From positions 1 to 64,000 of the forward strand of contig CAWDLK010000004.1 in NCBI GenBank assembly GCA_963803165.1: DNA of 64,000 nt, written 5' to 3'. The translations under genes and the position numbers were made by a program. Below the pieces are notes generated by a model. The model was not told where the DNA came from and did no database searches. It saw only the letters and a list, made by a program, of their open reading frames with translations. Positions 18,093-26,289 of this stretch are shown piece after piece; the first letter of the stretch is position 1, and every line of letters begins with the position of its first letter. This DNA is from Changshengia sp963803165. GTDB taxonomy: Bacteria > Chloroflexota > Dormibacteria > Aeolococcales > Aeolococcaceae.

Positions 18093-19079
18093 TCAGCCGC
18101 CGCCGAGGGCGCGCAGCACCAGGGCGACGTTGGCCGGGCGCTCCGCCATCCGGCGCATCAGGTACGGGTACCAGTGTCGACCGAAGGGCACGTAGATCCG
18201 CACCGCCTCCCCGGCGGCGGCCAGGCGGAGCTGCTCGTCGCCCCGGATGCCGAGGAGCATCTGGTGCTCGTGCGCGAACTCGGAGCCGCCGAGCCGTGCC
18301 ATCTGGCGGTGGCAGGCGCCGATCAGCGCGGGGTCGTGGGTCGCGAGCAGGGGGAGGGCGCCCCCCTCGACCAGGATCCGCAGGCAGCGCAGGTAGGCGG
18401 CGCGGACCTCGTCCCGGCGCTGCCAGGCCAGCGCCGCCGGTTCCTGGTAGGCGCCCTTGCAGAGCCGGACCCGGGAGCCGGGATGGGCCAGGGTACGGCA
18501 GTCGTCCTCGGAGCGGCGCAGCGACGCCTGGATGACCAAACCGGTGGAGGGGAACCGCTCGCGCAGACGGGCGCCGATGCGCAGCGTCGAGTCGGTGGTC
18601 TCATGACCCTCCATGTCGAGGGTCACCGCGGTGCCCGCGTCCGCCGCCACCCGGCAGACCTCGCGGGCGTTCTCGAAGGCCAGCTCCTCGTCCAGCGCCT
18701 GGCCGAGGGCGGAGAGCTTGACCGACACCTCGGCCCGCGCCCCCAACCGCTCGGCGGAGAGGCGCGCGACGAGGGCGGCGTAGACGGCCACGGCGGCAGC
18801 AGCCGCCGCCGCGTCGCGGGTGTCCTCGCCGAGATGGTCGACGGTGATCATGAGGCTGCGGGCGGCGAGGCGCTGCGCCACCCCCACCGCGTCAGTCAGA
18901 GCCTCCCCGGCGACGAAGCGGCGGACCAGGCGGCGGGTCAGCGGAGAGCCGGAGACGGCCCGCTGGACCCCGCGCCGCCGGGACGCCCAGAGCAGCGAGT
19001 GCCGGAGCAGGGCGGCGGCGCCCAGCCCCTGGGGAAGCCGTCCCCGGGCGGCACCCCAGCCGGCGCGATCGGACGCCAT
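18093..19079 (-). CDS. Proline dehydrogenase
   Basis: A 328-residue monofunctional proline dehydrogenase (FAD-dependent oxidation of proline to pyrroline-5-carboxylate). The TIM-barrel signature is present: EVSVKLSALG, VTLDMEGHE, LVIQASLRRS, VRLCKGAYQEP, LLATHDP, EFAHEHQMLLGIR and VRIYVPFG with the YLMRRMAERP substrate-binding helix. No pyrroline-5-carboxylate dehydrogenase is visible in the window, so the two steps are encoded apart. The ATG at 19079 (MASDRAG) is chosen because the longer frame reads into the neighbour with non-protein-like composition. Confidence 0.9.
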   Translation of the reverse strand: MASDRAGWGAARGRLPQGLGAAALLRHSLLWASRRRGVQRAVSGSPLTRRLVRRFVAGEALTDAVGVAQRLAARSLMITVDHLGEDTRDAAAAAAAVAVYAALVARLSAERLGARAEVSVKLSALGQALDEELAFENAREVCRVAADAGTAVTLDMEGHETTDSTLRIGARLRERFPSTGLVIQASLRRSEDDCRTLAHPGSRVRLCKGAYQEPAALAWQRRDEVRAAYLRCLRILVEGGALPLLATHDPALIGACHRQMARLGGSEFAHEHQMLLGIRGDEQLRLAAAGEAVRIYVPFGRHWYPYLMRRMAERPANVALVLRALGGG

Positions 19080-19086
19080 GCACCGA

Positions 19087-19569
19087 TTATCGACCCGGAC
19101 GCCCCTCGCCGTGATGGCGTGCGGAGATGGGCGGGACGCCCAGCCGGGCGATGCGGTCCCGCCAGCCGTCCAGGTACTCGTCGGGGCCGGTGGCGAAGGC
19201 CTCCACCCCGGCACTCGCGGCGGGCACCAGCGCGGTGAGGTCGTGGGTGACGGTGACCGTGGTCCCGGCGCCCGACGGCTCGAGGCCGACGGTGATGCGG
19301 CCGGCTCGCTCGCCGTGGCTCACCACCGCGTAGCCGAGCAGCCGGCCGCCCTCCCGGCGCGTGACCACCCAGGTCGTCCCGTGCTCGCCGTGGCCGGTGG
19401 TGAAGACGGTGCCGGGCTCGGTGTCGTCGGCGGTCGGGCTGGGGAACTGCGGGTCCCAGCCGTCCACCCAGGAGCGCTCGCCGGTCGCGGTGAAGAGCGG
19501 GAAGGCCTCCTCGGGGGGCAGGGCCACCGGGAAGCTGCCGGTCACGGACACGTGCTCACAGGGGATCAC
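19087..19569 (-). CDS. SRPBCC-family protein
   Basis: A 160-residue START/Bet v 1-like protein: an N-terminal strand pattern (HVSVTGSFPVALPPEEAFPLF), a central TWVVTRREGGRLLGYAVV strand pair and a long C-terminal helix. The family binds lipids or hydrophobic ligands in a central cavity; the role is unknown. The GTG at 19569 is preceded by GGAGG and overlaps the TGA of the RHH-like gene (GTGA), so the start is well supported. Translational coupling to a small putative regulator suggests a two-gene unit. Confidence 0.8.
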   Translation of the reverse strand: MIPCEHVSVTGSFPVALPPEEAFPLFTATGERSWVDGWDPQFPSPTADDTEPGTVFTTGHGEHGTTWVVTRREGGRLLGYAVVSHGERAGRITVGLEPSGAGTTVTVTHDLTALVPAASAGVEAFATGPDEYLDGWRDRIARLGVPPISARHHGEGRPGR

Positions 19570-19826
19570 CGGGTCGCCTCCTCGTCGGGGCTGGTGAGAT
19601 GGTGGCTGTCGGCCGCGGTGAGGGTCAGCCCGTACACCTCCTTGAGCCGGTTGATGACCACCAGCTTCGAGTTGTCGAAGGGGGCCTTCTGCTCGAAGGC
19701 GTGCAGCACGATGCCCTCGAGGAGGTCGCCGAGAGAGAGGTCGAGGTACTCGGCCAGGCCCTTGAGGACCTTGAGCAGCCGCCGCTCCATGCGTACGCCC
19801 GTCTGCACACGCTCTACTGTTATCAT
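19566..19826 (-). CDS. Small RHH-like regulator candidate
   Basis: An 86-residue protein. Residues 1-12 form a strand-like start (MITVERVQTGVRM), then ERRLLKVLKGLAEYLDLSLGD and a second helix LLEGIVLHAFEQ, which fit a ribbon-helix-helix or AbrB-like small DNA-binding fold. Its coding start lies directly against an inverted repeat. It is coupled to the SRPBCC gene by a GTGA overlap. It may be a leaderless message: no ribosome-binding sequence is seen upstream. The fold assignment is tentative. Confidence 0.65.
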   Translation of the reverse strand: MITVERVQTGVRMERRLLKVLKGLAEYLDLSLGDLLEGIVLHAFEQKAPFDNSKLVVINRLKEVYGLTLTAADSHHLTSPDEEATR

Positions 19827-19827
19827 G

Positions 19828-19839
19828 GTACCAAGGTAC
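19828..19839. promoter_or_regulatory. Inverted repeat at start of RHH-like gene
   Basis: GTACC-AA-GGTAC (GTACC-TT-GGTAC on the coding strand) ends one base before the ATG of the RHH-like gene. A dimeric repressor bound here would block its own start, so this is a candidate autoregulatory operator. Confidence 0.4.
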
Positions 19840-19877
19840 TACAATCACCACGACGGTGTCCAGCCGCCGCGGGGGCT

Positions 19878-20752
19878 CTAGGTCAGCTCCCCTCTCCGCC
19901 CGGGCGCCGGCCCGCCCCCGTAGACCTCGGGGCGGCGGTCGCGGAGGAGGTGGTTGCGCGGGGTGCGCCAGCGGGCTCGCTCCACCGCGCCCAGGTCGAC
20001 GTCGGCCACCAGGAGCTCCTCCCGGTCCGGGCTGGCCGGCCCGGCCAGGGGCCAGCCGTCGGGGCCGACGATGATCGAGGCGCCGAGGAAGATCACCCCG
20101 CGCTCCACCCCCACCCGGTCGGCGCAGGCGACCACGGTGCCGTTGGCGGCGGCGGCGGCCATGGCCATGATGTCCCCCTGGCAGTAGCCGTGCTCGTCGT
20201 GGAGGCGCCGCCGGAACGAGCTCACCCAGTTGGTGGGGACGGCGATGACCTCGGCCCCGCGGAGGGCGAGGGCGCGGGCGACCTCGGGGAACCAGAGGTC
20301 GTAGCAGATGGCGACGCCGACCCTGGCGATGGGGAGGTCGACCACCACCAGCTCCGCCCCGGGGCGGAACCACGACTGCTCGTCATAGAAGAGGTGGAGC
20401 TTGCGGTAGGTGGCCAGCCGGCCCTCCGGTCCGAGCACCACGGCGCTGTTGTGGCGGCAGCCGTCGCCCGCCTCGTCGAGACCCGTCACCACGTAGAGGG
20501 AGCGCCGCCGGCAGACCTCCACCAGGGCGGCAACCGTCTCCCCGGTGTCGGGGTCCTCGGCGAGCCGCCCCGCCTCCTCCTCGCCGGAGAAGACGTACCC
20601 GGAGGAGGCCAGCTCGGGGAGGACGACCAGGTGGGCGCCCCGCTCGGCCGCCGCCTCCACGCAGGCCACGGCGGCGGCACGGTTGCCCTCCAGATCCCCC
20701 ACATGCGGCTCGCACTGGGCCGCGGCAACGCGGAGGCTGCGGCCCGCGGAGG

Positions 20753-20756
<4 letters not shown>
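19878..20756 (-). CDS. Nitrilase-superfamily carbon-nitrogen hydrolase
   Basis: A 292-residue amidohydrolase with the Glu-Lys-Cys triad visible: Glu in VVLPELASSGY, Lys in YRKLHLFYDE and Cys in VAICYDLWFPEVAR. It probably hydrolyses a small amide such as a carbamoyl or omega-amide; motif spacing is closest to the N-carbamoyl-amine/aliphatic amidase branches, but the substrate cannot be fixed. Length is normal for the family. ATG 20756 overlaps the oligoribonuclease stop (ATGA). No substrate-pathway genes lie adjacent. Confidence 0.88.
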
Positions 20757-21307
<551 letters not shown>

Positions 21308-21371
21308 CGGGATCGATGCTAGCCCGGAGCGGGGATGGGAGGCGGCCCGGCGGCTATCCTCGGGGACACCG

Positions 21372-22400
21372 ATGAGGTCCCGCGTCATCGCCGGGGAGGG
21401 CGGCGCGCCGGCCGCCCTCCGCCGCGCCGCCGAGGCGATCCCGCCGGGGTCGGGAGCGGTGGTGATGGGGAGCGGGGTCGTCTCCATCGACCTGGCCCTG
21501 GGCGGGGCGGGACCGCTCTCCCTCCTCACCCTCGCTGTCGCCGGTGCCACCTGGGTGCTCCTCGGCCTGCTCCGCGCCGCCGGCTGGGGAAGAGGCCGCG
21601 GCGGCGCCGGAGCCGCTCCGGCCGGGCCCGCGGCACTCAGTGCGGTGGCGGCGACCGCCGTCCTGGGCACCCGGCTCACCCTGCTGGGCTGGCACGGGGC
21701 GGGAGCCGTGCTGGTGGTCGTCGCCTCCCTCCTCTGGCTCGGGCTGACGGCGCAGGTGCTGCGCCAGTGGACGGTCCCCACGGTGGGGGCGTCCTTCATG
21801 CTCACCGTCTCGACCGAGTCGCTGGCGGTCCTCCTCGCGAGCCTCGGCCTGGCCGGCAGGATGGGATGGCTGGTGCTCGTCGCCCTCGTCCCCCTGGCGC
21901 TGGGCGTCGCCCTCTACGCGTTCGTCCTCCGGAGCTTCGACCTGCGTCAGCTGCGGGTCGGGCGGGGCGACCAGTGGGTGGCGGGTGGGGCGCTCGCCAT
22001 CAGCGCGCTGGCATGCGCCTGGACGGCGCAGGCCGCCCACGCCCTGGGCCTGCTCGGGGACGGCACCGCCCTCCGGGGCGCCACCCTCGTCCTCTGGCTG
22101 CTGGCCGCCTGCTGGCTCCCCGTGCTGGCTCTGACCGAGCTGGTGGCGCGGCGGCGCTCGTATGACGCGCGCCGCTGGTCGACGGTCTTCCCGGTCGGGA
22201 TGTACGCCGCCTGCAGCTTCGCCACCGGGACGGCGTTGCCCGCCGCGCCGATCACCCGGTTCGCCGAGGTCTGGACCTGGGTCGCCCTCGCCGTCTGGGC
22301 GGTGGTCCTGGCGGCGACCCTCGGGCGGCCCCTCGCGCTCCGGAGGGGCGGGCGAGGATCGGACCCGCCGCGTGACGCCGGCGACCGCCGGAGCGGGTGA
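21372..22400 (+). CDS. TDT-family transporter (voltage-dependent anion channel type)
   Basis: A 342-residue membrane protein with about ten hydrophobic helices. The N-terminal VVMGSGVVSIDLALGG resembles the VMGTGIVS signature of the TehA/Mae1/SLAC1 (TDT) family, and the last third (FPVGMYAACSFATGTALPAA) carries a second family-like motif. The family moves anions such as malate, sulfite or tellurite-related substrates; the substrate is unknown here. ATG 21372 is divergent from orn across 64 bases, in which GCTATCCT may be a -10 element. Confidence 0.78.
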   Translation: MRSRVIAGEGGAPAALRRAAEAIPPGSGAVVMGSGVVSIDLALGGAGPLSLLTLAVAGATWVLLGLLRAAGWGRGRGGAGAAPAGPAALSAVAATAVLGTRLTLLGWHGAGAVLVVVASLLWLGLTAQVLRQWTVPTVGASFMLTVSTESLAVLLASLGLAGRMGWLVLVALVPLALGVALYAFVLRSFDLRQLRVGRGDQWVAGGALAISALACAWTAQAAHALGLLGDGTALRGATLVLWLLAACWLPVLALTELVARRRSYDARRWSTVFPVGMYAACSFATGTALPAAPITRFAEVWTWVALAVWAVVLAATLGRPLALRRGGRGSDPPRDAGDRRSG

Positions 22401-22439
22401 GGGCCGGGCGGCCGGACCGGCGGTGCCCCGCGGCGCGGC

Positions 22440-22658
22440 TCAGTCGCGCCGGACCCCGTCCGGTCGCGCTGGATCCACCGGCGACTCCGCGGCGACGCGG
22501 CAGCCCGGGCGATGGCCGTCCAGCTCCCCGCATTCCGGGCAGACGAGGGGGAGCCAGCAGACGGCGTCGCCGCCCTCGCCCGCGTCGTCGGAGGGCGGCG
22601 CGGCGACGTCGGGACGTGGCTCGCGCCCGGGCCCGTCCACACCCGCGGGGTCACCCAT
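22440..22658 (-). CDS. Small cysteine-pair protein
   Basis: A 72-residue protein with a CPEC-GELDGHRPGC segment near the middle, i.e. Cys-x2-Cys...His...Cys, which could form a zinc ribbon. The flanks are acidic and proline-rich. No family recognised. It lies 71 bases downstream of the PfkB gene on the same strand and may be the last gene of that operon. Coding status is supported by the metal-ligand pattern and protein-like C-terminus, but is not certain. Confidence 0.5.
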   Translation of the reverse strand: MGDPAGVDGPGREPRPDVAAPPSDDAGEGGDAVCWLPLVCPECGELDGHRPGCRVAAESPVDPARPDGVRRD

Positions 22659-22729
22659 CGCACGAGTCTCCCACACGTCCGTCCCACCGTCGACGGCGAC
22701 GTGCGGGTGGACGCCGCTCGAGAGATCGG

Positions 22730-23698
22730 TCAGCGGGCCGGGCGCCTCCGCCGGTGCGCGCCGGCGGCGCCGGGGCCCACCGCCACCCTGCCCATCAGCG
22801 CCTCGATCCGGGCCGTCGACACCGCCGCGGGATCGACCTGCTCGCAGAGGGCGGAGCCGGCCGCGACGCCCCAGCGGAGCTGCTCGGCGAGCCCGCCCCC
22901 CCGGGCCTCGCCGTGGAGCATGCCGGCCATGAAGGCGTCCCCGGCCCCCACCGTGTTCCGGACCTCGACGGCGAGCCCGTCGGCCCCGACCAGCTGCCCG
23001 CCGGCCCAGCCGACCGCGCCCCCGCGCCCGAGCGTGACGCAGAGGAGCTCCATCCCGTGGAGCTCCGCCGCCCACGCGACCTGCGGTCCGGCGCGGCGGG
23101 CGTCCGGGGCCCCACTCGCGCCGACGAGCTCCCAGAGCTCGCGGAGGTTGATCTTGGCCCGCCTCGCGCCTCCGCGCAGCGCGGCGCGGAGGTTGGCCCC
23201 GGCGGCGTCGACCCAGACGCGCTCCGGGCCGGCGGCCCGCACCGCCGCCTCGTACCAGTCCTCGCCCACGCCCGGCGGGACGCTGCCGCCGATCAGCACC
23301 CGCGACACGCTCTCCGGGATCGCCGCGACGGCGGCGAGCAGGCTGGCCGTCTCCGCCTCGTCGACCCGCGGTCCCCGGGCGTGATACGAGAGCTGGCGGG
23401 TCCCGGACGCGTCGCTGACGGTGATGTAGACGCGGCTCGACTGCCGGATGGGGGTCAGCGTGCAGCGCACCCCGGCGCCCCGGAGCAGCTCCTCGATGCG
23501 CTGGCCCACCCAGCCGCCGGAGAAGCCGAGCACGGTGCAGTCGTGGCCCAGGGCGGCCAGCAGGCGCGCCGCGTTGTTGGCCTTGCCACCGGCGGCCTCG
23601 GCGGCAGGCTCCACCTCGACCTCCCGGTCGGTCCCCCGGCCGAGCCGGCGGAGGGTGATGTCGAGGTCCGGGTTGGGGGTGACCAGAGCGAGAGTCAC
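22730..23698 (-). CDS. PfkB-family sugar(phosphate) kinase
   Basis: A 322-residue ribokinase-fold kinase. The N-terminal substrate motif AAGGKANNAARLLAALG and C-terminal NTVGAGDAFMAGML (catalytic Asp, anion hole) are clear. Spacing and the start MTLALVTPNPDLDITL resemble 1-phosphofructokinase/tagatose-6-phosphate kinase rather than ribokinase. In this operon it would make a bisphosphate for the class II aldolase encoded upstream. Start is GTG 23698. The acceptor sugar phosphate is inferred from context only. Confidence 0.87.
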   Translation of the reverse strand: MTLALVTPNPDLDITLRRLGRGTDREVEVEPAAEAAGGKANNAARLLAALGHDCTVLGFSGGWVGQRIEELLRGAGVRCTLTPIRQSSRVYITVSDASGTRQLSYHARGPRVDEAETASLLAAVAAIPESVSRVLIGGSVPPGVGEDWYEAAVRAAGPERVWVDAAGANLRAALRGGARRAKINLRELWELVGASGAPDARRAGPQVAWAAELHGMELLCVTLGRGGAVGWAGGQLVGADGLAVEVRNTVGAGDAFMAGMLHGEARGGGLAEQLRWGVAAGSALCEQVDPAAVSTARIEALMGRVAVGPGAAGAHRRRRPAR

Positions 23699-23761
23699 GG
23701 GCTGCCCCTCCCCCGCCCGGACGCCTCAACCGGTGCTCTCTCCACGATGCCCTCCGCGACC

Positions 23762-24610
23762 CTACCCGACGCTGCCCGCCGACCCATACAGGCGCAGCTG
23801 GCGCTCGACCCCGGCCTGCATCGCCTCCTTGACCGCCTGCATCAGCTCGGTCACCCGCACGCCCGGGTCGTCAGCCAGCCGGCCCTGGACGGCGGTCACC
23901 GCCGCCCGCGACAGCCCGGTGAAGTAGCTGATCTTGACCACCCCGGCCTCGCGGGCGGAGGTGACGTCCGCCGCGCCCATCCCGGAGCCGCCGTGGAGCG
24001 AGAGCAGGCACCTCGACAGCTCCTGGATCCGGTGCAGCAGCCCGAAGTCCAGCTTCGCGGTGCCCGCCTCCTGGCCGTGCACCGAGCCGATGGCGGCGGC
24101 CACGATGTCGACCTGCGTCGCCTCCACGAACTCGGCGATGTGATCCGCGTCGATGAGCAGCTGGGCGCGCTCCGCCTCGTCCACGCCGACCTTGGTGATG
24201 TGGCCAAGCTCTGCCTCCACCGCCACCCCGATGCTGTGCGCGATGTCGGTCACCGAGCGGGTCTGGCGGACCTTCTCCTCCGGGCTCAGCCCCCACCCGT
24301 CGAACATCACCGAGGTGAAGCCGGCGCGCAGCGCCCTGCCGACCACGTCGAGCGTCTCGGCGTGGTCGAGGTGGAGCGCCACGGGGACGCTGGCCCTCTC
24401 CGCCAGCACCCGGGTCGCCTCCGCGACGGCCTCGAAGTCCGTGTACTGCAGGTGGCTGGCGGCGAAGGCGATGACCACCGGGCTGTGGACCGCCTCGGCG
24501 CCGTCGACGGCGGCTCGCGCGGACTCGAGGTTGAAGGCGTTGAAGGATCCCAGGCAGTAGTGCCTGTCCTTGGCTTCGTGAGCGAGGGCCAGCACGTTGG
24601 CGAGTGTCAT
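23762..24610 (-). CDS. Class II fructose/tagatose-bisphosphate aldolase
   Basis: A 282-residue zinc-dependent aldolase. Zn ligands and phosphate-binding segments are visible: LHLDHAETL, VEAELGHITK, GSVHGQE, LLSLHGGSGM and VVKISYFTGLSRAA. The family cleaves ketose-1,6-bisphosphates or 1-phosphates to dihydroxyacetone phosphate plus an aldehyde. It sits between a PfkB kinase and a TIM-barrel protein in a GntR-linked sugar cassette, which suits tagatose- or sugar-alcohol-derived substrates. The ATG overlaps the upstream stop (ATGA). Confidence 0.9.
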   Translation of the reverse strand: MTLANVLALAHEAKDRHYCLGSFNAFNLESARAAVDGAEAVHSPVVIAFAASHLQYTDFEAVAEATRVLAERASVPVALHLDHAETLDVVGRALRAGFTSVMFDGWGLSPEEKVRQTRSVTDIAHSIGVAVEAELGHITKVGVDEAERAQLLIDADHIAEFVEATQVDIVAAAIGSVHGQEAGTAKLDFGLLHRIQELSRCLLSLHGGSGMGAADVTSAREAGVVKISYFTGLSRAAVTAVQGRLADDPGVRVTELMQAVKEAMQAGVERQLRLYGSAGSVG

Positions 24611-25374
24611 CGTCTCTCCTCAAGGGGGAAGTGCCCGGTGCGGGCGGTGGGTCGAGATTCAGTGACCATGAGGCCCCTCAGAAGTCCGGGCCCCAGCATC
24701 TCCTGGGCGTCGGCGGCGGCGTCGAGAGCCCACGTGACCTGGTCACGGATGGAGCCGCCCGGGACCAGGAGGCCGTCGAATGCGGCGCTGCCGATGGTGA
24801 ACCCCCAGGCTCGACGCTGGGTGAGGTCCCGTATCTGCTCGGCGGTGATGACGCTCCCCGCCACGGTGACCGGTCCGCGCGAGGCGGCGACGACCGCCGA
24901 GATCAGCTCGGGGACCGGACCCTGCCATCGGTAGGCGAGCAGATCGAGGCCGTCGACGCCTTCGAGAGCGGTCAGCTCCCTCGCCGAGGCGGCGATCTCC
25001 TCGATGCTGCCTTCGAGGATGCTCGGATGACCCACCACGCGCCCCGGGAACGGGCAGTACCGGATCATGCTCCCCTGCAGCAGCGGGAGGGCCCGGTCGG
25101 GGTTGGTGCCGCCCATCAGCATGTCCACACCGATGCTCAGCCCGGCCTCCACGGAGCGCACCTCGGCCTCCGGGTCCGTTGACACGATCTCGAGGACGAC
25201 GCGCAGGCCGTCGTCGTGCATCCGCCGGCACAGCTCGGCGAGCACGGGCACGGGCACGCCGATGTCCTTGAATCCGGCCCATCGCAGTGTCGTCGTCCGC
25301 AGCTCGTCGTAGACGGCGGAGCAATCGGCGACGGTCGCGTCGTCCTTGGTCAGCATGAAGATGAACTCGGCCAT
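24607..25374 (-). CDS. TIM-barrel protein of sugar cassette, function unknown
   Basis: A 255-residue protein that reads as a (beta/alpha)8 barrel: repeated strand-helix units such as FIFMLTKDDATVADCSAVY, FKDIGVPVPVLAELCRRM, RVVLEIVSTDPEAEVRSVE and a phosphate-site-like late segment VTVAGSVITAEQIRDL followed by GFTIGSAAF. It recalls HisA/HisF- or KDPG-aldolase-like barrels, but no defining catalytic motif was recognised. It is coupled to the aldolase by ATGA and lies just downstream of the GntR gene, so it probably acts on a pathway intermediate (epimerase, isomerase or aldolase). Confidence 0.75.
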   Translation of the reverse strand: MAEFIFMLTKDDATVADCSAVYDELRTTTLRWAGFKDIGVPVPVLAELCRRMHDDGLRVVLEIVSTDPEAEVRSVEAGLSIGVDMLMGGTNPDRALPLLQGSMIRYCPFPGRVVGHPSILEGSIEEIAASARELTALEGVDGLDLLAYRWQGPVPELISAVVAASRGPVTVAGSVITAEQIRDLTQRRAWGFTIGSAAFDGLLVPGGSIRDQVTWALDAAADAQEMLGPGLLRGLMVTESRPTARTGHFPLEERR

Positions 25375-25421
25375 TCAGGACCCCTGTTGCCAACTGGGTC
25401 GGATCTGCTCCGCTCCGGCGA

Positions 25422-26189
25422 TCACCATCGCGGTCCCGGCCCCTTGCGATACACCTCGACGGTCAGCACGTCCTTGGGGTGGTACTCGCGGGAGAGCACG
25501 ACCGGCTCGCCCTCGGCGGTGTAGTCCACCTGATCCATCAGCAGGGCCAGCGCCCCGGTCTTGAGGTCGAGGGCCCGGGCGATGGTCGCGTCGAGGCCCA
25601 CCGGCTGGATGGTCGCCAGTCCGTGGTGGACCACCAGGCCGAACCGGGCGAGCAGGCGGTACAGCGACTGCTCCTCGAGGAGCAGACTTTGCAGCGCCAC
25701 CGGCGCGATCTGCCGCTCGACCAGCAGCGAGGCGGGCACCACGTCCACCGTGTAGGCGATCGGGCGCCCGTCGGCGAGGCGGGTGCGGCGGATGACGTGC
25801 ACGCGACTCCGGGGCGGGAGAGAGAGGCGCTGGGCGGTCATGAGGTCGGCCAGCTCGATGGCGATCTCCAGGTCGCGCGTCCCCGGCTGCCAGCCGGCGG
25901 ACTCGATGAGGTCGGTGACCCCGAAGTTCTGGTTGAGGTTGTTCTGCAGCGAGCGCACCTGCTCGACGACGAAGGTTCCATGGCCCTGGCGCCGCCGCAC
26001 CAGGCCCTCCTCCTCGAGGATGGATATGGCGTGGCGCAGGGTGGCGCGGCTGACCCCGAGCTGGCGCACCAGCTCCAGCTCGGAGGGCAACCGTCCGTTG
26101 GTCACGATCCGCCCGTCGCGGATCGACACCCGGAGATCCTCAGCCGCCCGCTCGGGGAGGCTGAACTGCGGACCCAGCGCGTGCAGCAT
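25422..26189 (-). CDS. GntR-family regulator with UTRA domain
   Basis: A 255-residue repressor of the HutC subfamily. The winged-helix domain has GRLPSELELVRQLGVSRATL followed by EEEGLVRRRQGHGTFV, and a UTRA effector domain follows from about residue 90, ending in LSREYHPKDVLTVEVYR. It probably senses a sugar phosphate made by the cassette. ATG 26189 has a GGTGAG at suitable distance; GTG 26201 is an alternative. It lies in the middle of the catabolic operon, 47 bases ahead of the TIM-barrel gene. A possible operator is at 29450-29476. Confidence 0.9.
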   Translation of the reverse strand: MLHALGPQFSLPERAAEDLRVSIRDGRIVTNGRLPSELELVRQLGVSRATLRHAISILEEEGLVRRRQGHGTFVVEQVRSLQNNLNQNFGVTDLIESAGWQPGTRDLEIAIELADLMTAQRLSLPPRSRVHVIRRTRLADGRPIAYTVDVVPASLLVERQIAPVALQSLLLEEQSLYRLLARFGLVVHHGLATIQPVGLDATIARALDLKTGALALLMDQVDYTAEGEPVVLSREYHPKDVLTVEVYRKGPGPRW

Positions 26190-26289
26190 GGCCGCGCTCA
26201 CCCCGCCCCGGGACCGGCCGGCGGGCACGGGGTCCGCGAGGGACCCCGCACCGCACCGGCCGGGCGGCACGAGTGCCGCGAGCCTGCTC

